Of a DNA stretch of 64,000 nucleotides, positions 25,264 through 35,333 are shown in pieces. The stretch is from Rebecca billardiae RCC1528. Lineage: Eukaryota; Haptophyta. The DNA lies in contig OZ251255.1 of the NCBI GenBank assembly GCA_965240325.2, positions 124,001 to 188,000 of the forward strand, in the 5' to 3' direction. The number at the start of each line of letters is the position of its first letter. Position 1 is the first letter of the stretch. The notes under the pieces were generated by a model. The model had not been told where the DNA came from and searched no databases. It worked only from the letters and a program-made list of their open reading frames with translations. A program made the translations under genes and the position numbers.

Positions 25264-25636
25264 ACCCGCCGGCGCACCCGCGCACGGCGCGGCGGCGTGG
25301 GCGATCGTGGACGAGGTCGCGCCGGGCGGGCCGGCGGAGCAGAGTGGCGTGCGAGTCGGTGACGCGCTCGTCGCCTTCGGCGACGTGCGCGCCTCCACGC
25401 CCGACGCGCTGCGCGCGGTCGCCCGCGCCGTCTCGGCCGCCGCCGATCTCGGCGCCGAGATCGAGCTGCTGCTGAGCCGCCCGCCGGGCGCCGGCGCGGA
25501 GGGCGCGAGTGGCGCGGGCGCGGGCGGGGCGGAGGTGCGGCTGCAGCTGCGCCCGCGCCCGTGGGCGGGGCCGGGGCTGCTCGGCTGCCACCTCGCGCCG
25601 CTCGCGGCCTCGGGGCGGCCCGATTCGCAGGAGTAG
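24869..25636 (+). CDS. PSMD9: 26S proteasome non-ATPase regulatory subunit 9 (Nas2/p27), assembly chaperone
   Basis: A single-exon gene of 255 aa, a little longer than human PSMD9 (223 aa). The N-terminal helical Nas2_N domain is clear: a LMGRKDELEKEL helix, then LVDAEGFPRADVDVHGTRALRHR and LNTDHKALMATIE, which match the family signature of an EGFPR.D.DV segment followed by NDHK.LM. An Ala/Pro linker (about residues 105-138) leads to a PDZ domain (about 25283-25490: AIVDEVAPGGPAEQSGVRVGD and ALVAFGDV). In the known family this protein binds the C-terminal tail of the Rpt5 ATPase during assembly of the 19S base and is released from the mature proteasome. The ATG at 24869 is the first in frame and fits the family N-terminus. 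Its 3' end converges on the EF-hand gene, separated by 1.7 kb of non-coding DNA. Confidence 0.95.
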
Positions 25637-27384
25637 CGCAGGAGACTAGTACCGGAGTTGGCGGTTCTCGGCGCTCTGCAGCCTGCTGAGTGATGGGTGC
25701 GGGCGGACAGCTACAGTACTGAGTGAGTAGTGAGTATACGGGTGTACCCCGGAGCCGCGCGCTGCCCTACCATCACAGCAGCCGCAGCCGAGACGGCCGA
25801 GGCAAGAGTCGCCGGGCGGCCCGGCCGCTCCGGGGCAAGGCCAAGCACCTGCACTCGCGGGCCGCGGCGGTTCTCGCGGATACTCGGACGGCGGCGGCAT
25901 CACTTGTATCATCATGCAGTTATAAGCGCCGCCCTACAGACTGTGGCCCGCAGTGTCTCAGCTGAGGCGGCTGACTCCGAGTCCGACTACCGCCGTCACT
26001 GATGAGTCACCGTGTGGCTTATGACGCGGCAGCGCTCGGCATGGCCGACTGCCCGACTCGGGCATCAGCCGGCAGCGCGGGGCCGCGAGGCGGCGGACGG
26101 TCCGAGGCCGCCGGTCCGCGCGGTGCCACTTAGCACGGGCGCGTGCGGCAACTACGGTTCGGAACTGCGCGCTGCGCGCGTCAGTCCGAAAGTGGCACCG
26201 TGCCCCGGGTCCCGGGCGGACTGACCGAGTGACCGGCCCGTGACCACGGACTCTCACTACCGACTACGGTCCGGCGCGCCCGCGGGCCCGCCGCGACCGA
26301 CCGGCGGCAGCGGGCCGGCGGACTTTCCACAGCAGTGTATATATATCTATACTATCTATCTAGTGCGGGCCGCCAGTCCGGGACGCGGCTCCGGCATTAA
26401 TAATCACTCGGCGCGGCACTGACACTGCTCGGGCGGAGCCGCACCGCCGGCCGGCTCGGCTGACGGGCGCCGAGTAGCCGCGCCGCCGCAGCTCGGGCTC
26501 GGCCGCACGATCCGGGACCGCAGCATCATGGATGATCATCGCCGGATCGACCGCCGCGGGCACTGTGCGCGGCGTCGGCCCGGACGAATAACGCCGGCCG
26601 ACCCTGCTGTCACTCGGCACTGTTGCCCGAGTCACACTCACTGACACGCAGGCCCCGGCCTGCCGCGGGCTTAGCCGACGCTACAGAGGACATAAATCGG
26701 ACGCCGCGGACCGCCTGTTAAGGCGGCGCGGAGAGTGATATATATATCACATCTGCGGTACGCGGCGGTACGGTATCATCGTCAGCGCATGCATCACGGA
26801 ATCATATATATATATCACTGCGCATAATATGCTGCTAGCTTCTAACTGACCGACAGGACTGCGCGCTAGCTCACTGACGCCGGGAGAGTCATCGGCCATA
26901 TCGTCGGACGATGATTCGGGCGGCGACCGGGCCGGCGTCCATCAGCATCGCGTCATCATATCACGGTCGGACGACGATGTATTATTATTATAAATAATCT
27001 TATATATATATATAATAATATATATATATATATAAGCGCGCGCATGCGCGCAGCAGAGTAGTCGATATCTCAACCGCACGCATCAACTTGACAGGCGGCG
27101 CATCAACACTTACACCGCGCGCGGCTGACGATTCCCGCGACCGCGTCGTGACAGATGAAGCGTGATCGACTACGATATAATATAATGACGACGCGCGACG
27201 ACGATATATCGTGCGGCGGAGTCATATCGTTATAGCGCAGCAGCTGGCACTATACGCCGCGGCAGACAGCGCTATACTACGGCGGACCGCACGTACGGTC
27301 GCTGGCAGCGCCGGGCTAAGCAGCCGGCGCGGCGGCCGGCCCGTGGGCGTGCGCGCCTGCCCCGATACGGCCGGTCAGCGTCAG
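25637..27384. other. Convergent intergenic region with AT-rich palindromes
   Basis: About 1.75 kb lying between two 3' ends, PSMD9 (+) and the EF-hand gene (-). It holds a perfect 16-nt palindrome (gtgatatatatatcac, 26735-26750), further TA runs near 26330, 26740 and 26800, and a 38-bp TA-rich stretch at about 26997-27034. The last is followed at once by the alternating purine-pyrimidine run gcgcgcgcatgcgcgc. There is also a 10-bp inverted repeat (26122-26131 and 26190-26199). No coding signal was seen. Base composition is far less GC-rich than the genes. Confidence 0.7.
26997..27050. repeat. TA-rich tract joined to an alternating GC tract
   Basis: About 38 bp of (TA)n with TAA interruptions, followed directly by gcgcgcgcatgcgcgc. 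Both halves are self-complementary and could form a cruciform or Z-DNA. The tract sits in the convergent spacer 350 bp beyond the EF-hand stop codon. Confidence 0.8.
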
Positions 27385-29171
27385 TCAGCGGCCGTAGGGC
27401 TGCTGCGTTGCGCGGCCGGCCTCCCAGCCGCTCGCCTCTGCGCGCGCGTGCAGCAGCCCGCGCGTCGTGCGCCGGCTCGCGTCGATCGCGTGCACGAACG
27501 CGTGCAGGTCGGCCGCGTCGCGCTCGCCCGGCGCGAACTTGTCGCACCAGAGGCGGAGTCCGCGCTCGAGCTCGGCGGTGAGCGTCTCGGAGGTGAGCGC
27601 GAGGTCGGTGAGGCGGCGGCGGTCCTCCGGGCTGGCGGAGGCGCGGCGGCGGTGCTGCGCGGGGGGCGAGAGGCTGCCGCCGCGCCGCGGCGCCGGCGCC
27701 GGCGGCGCGGCGGCGCGCGCGGGCGAGCGCGGCGACGGCGCGCGCGGCCGCGGCGCGGCGCGGCGCGCGGCGGCGCGCGCGCGCAGCCGGTCGCGCGCGC
27801 GCTCGACCGCGCGCGCCCACAGCGTCGGCTCGTCGAGCGGGTTGCCGCCGCGCGCGGCGGCGGCGTCGATCTGCGCGGCGATCTCCGCCTCGAGCTCGAG
27901 CTCGAGCGCGGACGCGAGCGCGGCCGTCAGCCCCCACTGGCTGACGAGCGTCGCCGCGCGCCGACGCACAATGGAGCGCGCGCGCGCCTCGGCGCTGAGC
28001 GCGCGCGCGCGCGGCGGCGGCGCGGCGGCGCGCGGCTGCGCGCGCGACGCGCCGGCGCCGCCGCCGGCCCACGGCAGCGTGCGCGGCAGGCGCGAGGGCG
28101 AGGGCGGCGCGGGGCTGAGCGCGCGCCGCGCGCCGCCGCGCGCCGCCGAGCCGCCCAGCTCAAACGCCGCCGCCGCGCCGCCGGCTGCGCGCCGCCAGCG
28201 CACGCCGCCGCCGCCGGAGTCCTCGTCGGACGCGGCGGCGCGCGCGGCCGCGGCCGCGTCGAGCTGCGCGATGCGCTCGCGGATCGAGCCGGTGCTCGCC
28301 GCGCGCTCGGGCGTGGGCCGCGCGCGCAGCTGCACGCGCGAGCCCTCTGCCCACCGCTCCGCCGCGTCCCCCAGCATGCCGAGCGCGCGGCCCGCGCCCA
28401 CGCCGGCCGCCGCCTGCTGCCGCTGCTGCTGCCGCCGCTGCTGCTGCTGCTGCTGCTGCTCTTGCAGCGTGCGCGGCGTGCGCGGCCGCGAGGGCGGCGG
28501 CGTCGCACGAGGCGGCGCGGCGCGCGCCTCCTCGGGCCCCGCGCCGCGCCCGCGCGCCTCGCGCGCCGGCGCCACGCGCGCCGTGTCCATCCACCGCCGC
28601 GTCGCGCGCTCGAGGACAGGGCTGGCGCTGTCGGCGCGCGGCGGCGCGGCGCGGCGGCCGGCGCTCGGCGCGGGCGCGCGGCCGCGGCCCGCGGCGCCGG
28701 CGCCGTCCTCGCGGCCGCTGGGCGAGACGTGCGCGCGCGCCATCCACGTGCGCGCCGAGCGCTCGAGCAACGGGCTCGCCGCGCGGCGCGCGCCGCCGTC
28801 CGCGCCGTCGCCCCCGCCGCTGCGGCCGTCCCGCGGCGGCGGTGCGCCGCGCGTGGGCGACGGCGTGGCACCGGTGCGCGCCATCCACGTGCGCGCCGCC
28901 CTCTCGAGCAGCGGGCTCACCGCGCGGCGCGGCGGCGAGGCGCGCGGCGCGGCCTCGCCCACGCCGGCGCTCGCCATCCACGTGCGCGCCGCCCTCTCGA
29001 GCAGAGGGCTCACCGCGCGGCGCGGCGGCGGCGAGGCGCGCGGCGAGGGCGGCGCGGACGCGCGCGAGGTCGCCCTCCAGCGGAGCGCCGCCGCCTCGAG
29101 CGCGGCGGACGGGCGCGGGCGCGCGGGCGGCGCCGAGCGCGCGCGCGCCGCGGGCGGCAGCGGCAGCGGGC

Positions 29172-29212
<41 letters not shown>

Positions 29213-32200
29213 AGCGGCGTCGCCGTCGCCGCCTCGATGAGCACGCGCGCGCGCTCGCGCGCGCGCCGCCTCGCCTCCTCGCGCTGCGCGCGCAGGAAGG
29301 CGGCGCGCTCCGCCTCGAGCGCGGCGCGGCGGCGGCGGCGCTCGCGCGAGCGCTCGACGGCGAGGTCGGCCGCGAGCCGCTCGTAAGTGTGCACGCGCCG
29401 CTCGGTGCGCAGCCGCGCGTCGCGCCTCCGCGCCAGCTCAATCTGTATGGCGGACGCGCGGTGCATCGGCATCAGCCCGCGCCACTCGAGGCCGAGCTCG
29501 TCCGCGAGCGCGCGCAGCTGCTCGGGCGGCGGCAGCGGCGGCGGGCAGTCTCCGCACGGGTGCTGCTCGTCGCGCCACGCGCCGCCGGTGGCGAGGGCGG
29601 AGGCGCGCGCGAGCGCGGCGCCGCTGGCCGCGCGGCGGCGCGCGGGCGGCGCGCTCAGGGGCGGTGACGGCGGCGACGGCGGCCCCTCCGCGCCGCGCAT
29701 GCGCAGGTGATACGGCGGCGGCGACATTGGGCGCGCGCCGCCGCCGGCGGCCGCCCCGTGCGCATGCTTGCGCGGCGTGGGCGAGGGCGGCGGTCGCTCG
29801 TAGTGCAGCTGCAGCGGCTGCCAGTGGCCGACGACACCGTCGCCCCAAGCGGACGATGACTCGTACGACGCGCGCGCGTACGCCGCGGCCGAGGACGACG
29901 CGCGCGCCACCGCCGTGTGCGCGGCGGACGCGGACGCGGACGACGTGCGCCCGCCGCCGCGCCGCTCGCGCGGCGGCGTGCTCGCGCGCGGCGGCAGCGT
30001 CACCGCCAGAGGCACGTCGTCGTCCGCGCGCGGCCGCAGCGCCTTGTGCAGCTCCCGGAACTCGAGAAGACCGGAGCCATCCCTGCGCGTGCGCCGGGGG
30101 GCGGCAGCGGTCGGCGCGCACGGCCGGTGCAGAGGCGGGAGTGCCGCGGTGGGCGCGCGGGTGCCGCAGTGTGGGCGCGCGGGCGCCGCGGTGGGCGCGC
30201 GGAGTGCCGCAGTGTGGGCGCGCGGAGTGCCGCGGTGGGCGCGCGGGTGCCGCAGTGGGCGCGCGGGCGCCGCAGTGGGCGCTCACTTGTCCAGCCGAGC
30301 GTGCAGCTCGACGACGGCGGCGGCGGGGACGTCGAGGCCGTGCACGTCGGCGAGCGCGGCCTGCAGCTCGGCGAGCGAGATGCGCCCGTCGCCGTCCACG
30401 TCCCACGCGCTGCGCACACGCGGCGGCGGGCGGGCGCGCGGCGGCGCGCGGGCGGGCGGGCGGCGCGCGGACGGCGCGCGTGAGGCGCTCGGCGCAGCGC
30501 GGGGCGCGTGGAGGGGAGGCGGCGCGGAGGGCGGCGCGCGCACCGGAAGAGGTCGACGGTCCGGCCGAGGTGCGAGCGCAGCAGGATGCGCAGGTGCGCG
30601 AGCAGCGCCTTGAGCTGCGCGCCGCACGCGCGCGCGCGCCGCCGCCCGTGAGGCGTGGCGTGGCGGGGCGAGCGCGCGCGGCGCGGGCGCGCGGCGCGGG
30701 CGCGCGGCGCGGGCGCGCGGCGCACCTGCGGCGACATGCGGTCGTCGGCCATCGGGTCGCCGCCCCACGGCGGGCGCTGCCCGTCCGCGCCCTCGGCCGC
30801 GTACTCCTCGTACTCGCCGTACCCCTCCAAGTACTCATGTGAGTACTCACGCGAGTACTCGCCGTACTCACGTGAGTAGTACTGGTGCGCGCTCGCCTCC
30901 GCGCCGCCGCCGCCCTCGCCGCCGCCGTCCGCGCCGCCGTCGCCGTCCGCGTCCGTCGCGGCCCAGGGCACGTACGCGCCGTCGCCCAGCACAGCCGCCT
31001 CCTCAGCCGCGCTCGCGCTCGCGCTCGCGCTCCACACCGATCGGCCGCAGAAGCCGGCGGCGCCGGGCAGCGGCGGCGACCCCCCGGGGCTGCGGCGGCC
31101 GGAGGCGGCGGCGGCGGCGGGGCCGGCGGTGCTGCGGCGCGAGCCGAGCGCGGCGGCGGCGTCGGCGTGCGCGCCGGGCGAGGTGGGCGAGCTCGCGCGG
31201 CCCGGGCTCGGCACGCCCGTGCGCAGCGCCGTCGGCGGCGAGCGCACCTCGGCACTCGGCGGCGCGCCCGCCGCCCAGCCGCGCCGCGCGAGCGCCGCCG
31301 CGCCGCCCGCGCGGTGCGCGCCCGCGAGCGCACCGGCTGCGGCGGCGGGATCGGCGCGGCGCTCCGCGCTCGTGCCCGGCGCGGCCGAGGCGGGCAGCAG
31401 CCCGCTCGGCGTGTACGCCGCGCCCGCCGCCTCGGCCGTCCCCAGCCCCGCCGCGCGCGCGGGCGCGGCGCCGGCGGGCGCGGCGGCGTGCGGCGCGGGC
31501 GGCGCCGCGAGGTAGTGGCCAGGGGTAGGGTTGTGGTTGTGGTTGTGGGAGCGCGCGTCGGCCGCGGCGTCGTCCGCGGCGGCCTGCCGCTCGGTGAGGC
31601 GCTCGCCGTCCAGCCCCTCCTCCTCCCCGCCGAGCAGCAGTCCTTCCAGCCGCCGCAGCAGCGCCTCCCGCCGCGACGGGCCGCCCGCGCCGTCGGTGGC
31701 GGTGGCGGCGGCGACCGCGGCCGCCGCGCTCGCCGCCGCGCGCGTGGCGGCGGCGTCGGCGCTGCGCGCGCTGCTCGCGTGCACGGTCTCGCGCCGCGTG
31801 CGCAGCGCGCTCTCGAAGAGCTCGAGGATCGCGCCCTCGATCTCCGCCTCCTCCGCCACCTCCGCCGAGCCGGCCGCCGCCGCCGCCGCCGCCGCCGAGC
31901 GCTCGGCGGTGCCGCCGCCGCCGGCGGCGCGCGCGCGCGCCGCGCCGCCGTCAGCGGGCGGGCGCGCGGCGTGCAGCGCGGGCGAGGCGGTGGTGCGCGC
32001 GCTCGCGGGCGGCCCGCCGCGCGGCGAGACGACCAGCGCGTGCGGCCGCGCCGCCTCGAGCCGCTGCCGCGGCCCGCCGGCGCCGCCACCGCCGCCGCCG
32101 CCGCCGATGACGCTGTGACCGCTTACACCGCCGCCGCCAAACGAGTGCCAGCGCATCGCGCCGCCGAGCGCGTCGGCGCGCGGCGCGGCCGGCTCCACGC

Positions 32201-32760
32201 CCGCACGCCGCGCCGCGCCCTTCGTCAGCGCGGCGCGCAGCGCGGCCAGTCGCATCGCGCCGCGCCCCGCGCGATCCATCGCATCGAACGCCGCGCTCGC
32301 CTCCGCGTGCGTCAGCGGGAGGTGGAGGGCGGCGCAGGCGTGCGCGAGGTCGGCGGGGGTGAGCAGCACCCACTCTGGGCCGCCGCTCGACGGGCCGCCC
32401 CCCGCCGCCGGGTCCGTCGAGCGCTCCAGCGCCCACGTCCTGCGGGCGAGCGGGAGGCAGGCGGCGGCGCGGCGGGTCGGCGGCGCGTGGCGGGTCGGCG
32501 TGGGGCAGCGTGCGTGTGAGTCGGCGTGGGCGTGAGCACCGCGTCCTCGCGCCACAACTCCGCGCGCGCCATCGCGGCGCGCGCGCAACACCGCGCGCGC
32601 GCGCGCGCGCGCACGTGAGCACGCGCAGCAGCGGCGCTGCGCTCTCGTGCAGCACGCGGCGCACGCGCGGCTCCCGGACTGCGGAGAGCGTGGCGGTGGC
32701 GCGCGTGGGCGCGCGGGGGAAAGAGGCCGGCGGGGCGGGCGCGCCGATCGGGATGGGCAT
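27385..32760 (-). CDS. EF-hand protein with WM-motif repeats, five exons
   Basis: Proposed exons on the minus strand: 32760-32615, 32439-30726, 30614-30544, 30409-30287 and 30082-27385 (1,583 aa). All introns are GT-AG and all phases agree. Splicing joins MSPQ to LKALLAHLRILL, then TVDLFR to AWDVDGDGRISLAEL, then HARLDK to DGSGLLEFRELHKAL. This rebuilds two canonical EF-hand loops (DVDGDGRISLAE and DKDGSGLLEFRE) that no single frame contains. A further EF-like unit without a good loop lies in exon 2 (AFDAMDRAGRGAMRLAAL). Exon 2 also has Tyr-rich YSREY repeats. Exon 5 has poly-Gln, four SPLLERAARTWM repeats and an Arg/Glu-rich helix (about 29270-29440). Similar calcium-binding proteins are common in haptophytes and dinoflagellates, mostly with unknown roles. 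The start at 32760 is the most likely, but an in-frame ATG at 32916 is possible. Confidence 0.85.
28580..29100 (-). repeat. SPLLERAARTWM coding repeats
   Basis: Four copies of a 12-13-residue motif, (S)P(L/V)LER(A/S)(A/T)R(T/R)WM, lie on the minus strand with complements near 28580-28625, 28740-28780, 28881-28920 and 28971-29011. Two degenerate relatives flank them (LEAAALRWRATSR and LGDAAERWAEGSR). The spacers are Pro/Arg/Ser-rich. The motif would form a short amphipathic helix with a conserved Trp, so a repeated binding site is plausible. Confidence 0.7.
30083..30286 (-). repeat. GC-rich minisatellite filling an intron of the EF-hand gene
   Basis: This intron separates the Lys codon of the second EF-hand loop from its Asp-Gly-Ser-Gly. 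From about 30130 to 30285 it is a run of roughly 20-22-bp units of the form gtgccgcagtgggcgcgcgg, with variants (agtgccgc, gcgccgc, tgtgggc). Donor aa|gtgagc and acceptor gcgcag|g bracket it. Confidence 0.8.
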
Positions 32761-33313
32761 TCCGCCGCTCGGTGCTGCCGCGCGGCGCGGCTGGCTGTCG
32801 GCCTCGGCCCCGCTGCTGTCGGCGGCGGCAGCTCGGCGCTGCCTCTGCTCGGCTGGTGGTTCCTGATGGCAGCGATCTCGCGCCCGGCTGGGTGGCTTTC
32901 CCCGTTTCAGCCGCATTTTCTTTTGCCCGAGAAATGCCCGTTACGGTGGGCAGGTCCGGTGCGGCTCATGAGGGTCCGGGAGCAAGGAGCATCCGCGATT
33001 CATCAGTCGGTATTTTTCGCTGATTCGTCAGGGGCCGATCTCCAATACGGCGCGGTATCTTTTGGGATATGAACTCCAGCATGCTGGTAGTAGTATTCAG
33101 GTCCGGCCCGCTCGAGTCCGTGGTTGGCTCGCGAGGGGCTGAAGGATTTCGTCATGCGCCTGCGGGCACGCGCGTCCGGTTTCGTGGGCTTCGCGAAAAG
33201 GCGCCTTCTGACTCGCCGAGCGGCGAGCACATCAAAGCACGCGAGGCTCGTGCCGCGGCGAGTGCCTGTCATCGGCAGGGCAGGCTGCGTGGACGTGCGC
33301 GGCGCCAGCCAGA
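32761..33313. promoter_or_regulatory. Divergent promoter region, EF-hand gene (-) and sigma factor (+)
   Basis: The 553 bp between two divergent start codons must carry both 5' regions. The middle part (about 32870-33110) is noticeably less GC-rich than the flanks and has short AT-rich stretches such as gtatttttcgctgattcg. No TATA box or other named element can be assigned with confidence. Confidence 0.5.
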
Positions 33314-35333
33314 ATGCGGCAGAGCGGGGCGAGACGAGCGCCGCGCGCGCTCGCGCTGGGCGTGTGGTTCGTGTGCCTCGCGGTGAGCGACTGGACCGCC
33401 GCCGCCGCCGCCTCACGGCCAGCCGGCGCGCCGCGCGTGCCGGGAGCGGGCGGCGCGCGCGGCGCGGCCGGCTCGATGGCGAGGCAGCGCGCGGCGACGG
33501 CGGTGGCGGCGGCGGGCACTGCGGCGCACTCGCGCGCGTCGGTGAGTGCGGCGGCGATCGGCGTCGCCGCGCCCACGCGGCGCACCGCCGGCGGCCGCGC
33601 TGGCGGCGCCGCGGCCGCGCGCGCGAGCGCGGCGACGGCGACGGTGGCCGAGCTAACGACGGCGACGACGGCGGCGGCCGTCGAGCTGCTCGGCGGCGCG
33701 GGCGGCGCGGAGGGCGCGCTGGAGGCGGAGTTTAGCGACATCGCCGCCGCCGCCGTCGCCTCCTCCCAGCGCGCCGCCGCGCCCGCCGCGCCCGCCGCCG
33801 CGCCCGCCGCCGCGGCCGCCGCCACCGCGGCCGAGCCGCCGGCGCGCGCCGCCTCGCCCGCGTCCACCGGCAAGGCCGGCGTGGACGACTCGGTGCGCTG
33901 GTACCTGAACCGGATCGCCGGGCGCAAGCTGCTCTCGGCGAGCGAGGAGATCGCCCTCGCGCGCAACATCCAGGTCCTCGTCGCGTGGGAGGGCGCGCGC
34001 GAGCGTCTCGCGGCCGCGCTCGGCCGCGCGCCGTCGCACGGGGAGTGGGCGGAGGCGCTCGGGCTGCACGTCACCGCGTTCCGCGCGCAGCTGCGGCGGT
34101 GCCAGCGCGCGAAGGAGGCGATGGTGTCGGCGAACCTGCGGCTCGTGGTCTCGATCGCCAAGAAGTACATGTACGCGCCGCAGCACTCGCTCTCCCTCCA
34201 GGACCTCATCCAGGAGGGCTCGCTCGGCCTCATCCGCGCCGCCGAGAAATTCGACCCGGCGCGCGGATTTAAATTCTCGACCTACGCGACCTGGTGGATC
34301 CGGCAGGCGATCTCGAGATCGATCGCCGACCAGTCGCGCACGATCCGGCTGCCCGTGCACATCCACGAGCTCATCGCCTCGCTCCGCCGCGAGACCGCCG
34401 CGATGCACGCCGAGCTCGGCCGCAAGCCCACTGACGAGGAGCTCGCCAGCCGGCTGGGCATCACCGAGGCCAAGCTCGCGCTGCTCAGGTGCGCACCGCG
34501 CACGCGCACCGCGCACCGCGCACCGCGCACCGCGCACGCGCACCGCGCACGCGCACCGCGCACGCGCACCGCGCACCGCACTGCGCACCGCGCACCGCGC
34601 ACGCGCACCGCGCACCGCACTGCGCACTGCGCACCGCGCACCGCGCACCGCACCGCGCACCGCACCGCGGACGGCAGGTGGCGTGTGCGTGTGCGTGTGC
34701 GTGTGCGTGTGCGCTTGGGCGTGCTGCCGCGGGGCGGTGGGACGGGGCGCGCGCCCCACCCAGCCCTCGTCTCACCCGCGCCCTCCTTCCCCCTGCGCCC
34801 GTGTGTGTGCGCGCAGCCGGTCCATCCAGGAGGCTCTGAGCCTCGAGATGCCGATCGGGCGGGACAAGGACGGCGGCGAGCCCAGCACGCTGGCGAAGCT
34901 GATCGCAGCGACCAACGTGCGCGCGCGGCGCGGCGCGGCGCGCGCGCGCGCCTCGCGATGCGGCGCGCGCCTCTCGCGCGCGGCTGACCGCGCGCGTTGC
35001 CCACCGCGCCGCCGCGCCGCCGCCGCCGCTGCTGCCGCTGCTGCTGCCGGCGCGGATGGATGGCAGGCGGTGCCGGAGAAGCTGGTGGAGCACTCGTGCC
35101 TGCGCGACGACCTCGAGCTGCTGCTCTGCGGCGTGCTCTCCCTGCGCGAGCGCGACGTGCTGCGCCTGCGCTACGGCCTGGACGACGGCCGCACGCGCAC
35201 GCTCGAGGAGGTTGGCCAACTCATGTCGGTCACGCGCGAGCGGGTGCGGCAAATCGAGTCAAAGGCGATGCGCAAGCTGCGCTCGCCGCGGCACGGCGTC
35301 GTGCTGCGCGAGTACGTCGAGTCGCAGGAGTGA
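33314..35333 (+). CDS. Plastid-type RNA polymerase sigma-70 factor, three exons
   Basis: Exons 33314-34488, 34817-34916 and 35067-35333 give 513 aa with matching phases. The protein has region 1.2 ([20 protein letters not shown]), region 2 ([19 protein letters not shown], then [18 protein letters not shown] and [19 protein letters not shown]), region 3 ([16 protein letters not shown]), and, after two introns, region 4 ([11 protein letters not shown] and [17 protein letters not shown]). The recognition helix at the end is intact. In algae, nuclear sigma factors direct the plastid-encoded RNA polymerase. The N-terminus has a hydrophobic core ([13 protein letters not shown]) followed by an Ala/Arg/Ser-rich stretch. 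This fits a signal peptide plus transit peptide for a plastid with more than two membranes; that targeting is inferred. A poorly conserved Ala-rich region of about 180 residues precedes region 1.2. Confidence 0.95.
34489..34816 (+). repeat. Sigma-factor intron 1 with CGCAC-type and GTGCGT-type repeats
   Basis: The 5' two-thirds (about 34490-34675) consist of gcgcaccgcgcac-type units. The part after 34680 is (gtgcgt)n. The two blocks are roughly complementary in the same transcript, so the intron RNA could fold back on itself. Splice sites: ag|gtgcgc and gcgcag|c. Confidence 0.8.

Noticed and set aside
24577-25591. Minus-strand frames opposite PSMD9 and its 5' flank
   Set aside because: No motifs. 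PSMD9 on the plus strand is certain from the Nas2_N and PDZ sequences.
24099-27384. tRNA or small nuclear RNA genes in the intergenic regions
   Set aside because: I looked for cloverleaf-like arms and known conserved loops and found none convincing. A covariance-model scan would be needed to exclude them fully.
30450-30540. In-frame continuation of the EF-hand exon through Arg/Pro-rich sequence
   Set aside because: Removing introns 30410-30543 and 30615-30725 restores LFRAWDVDGDG and MSPQLKALL, which fit the family. The unspliced frame is Arg-rich noise.
32312-32614. Alternative first exon MARAELWREDAVL for the EF-hand gene
   Set aside because: Its donor would leave phase 0, whereas the next exon needs two carried bases. 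The exon at 32615-32760 gives the right phase.
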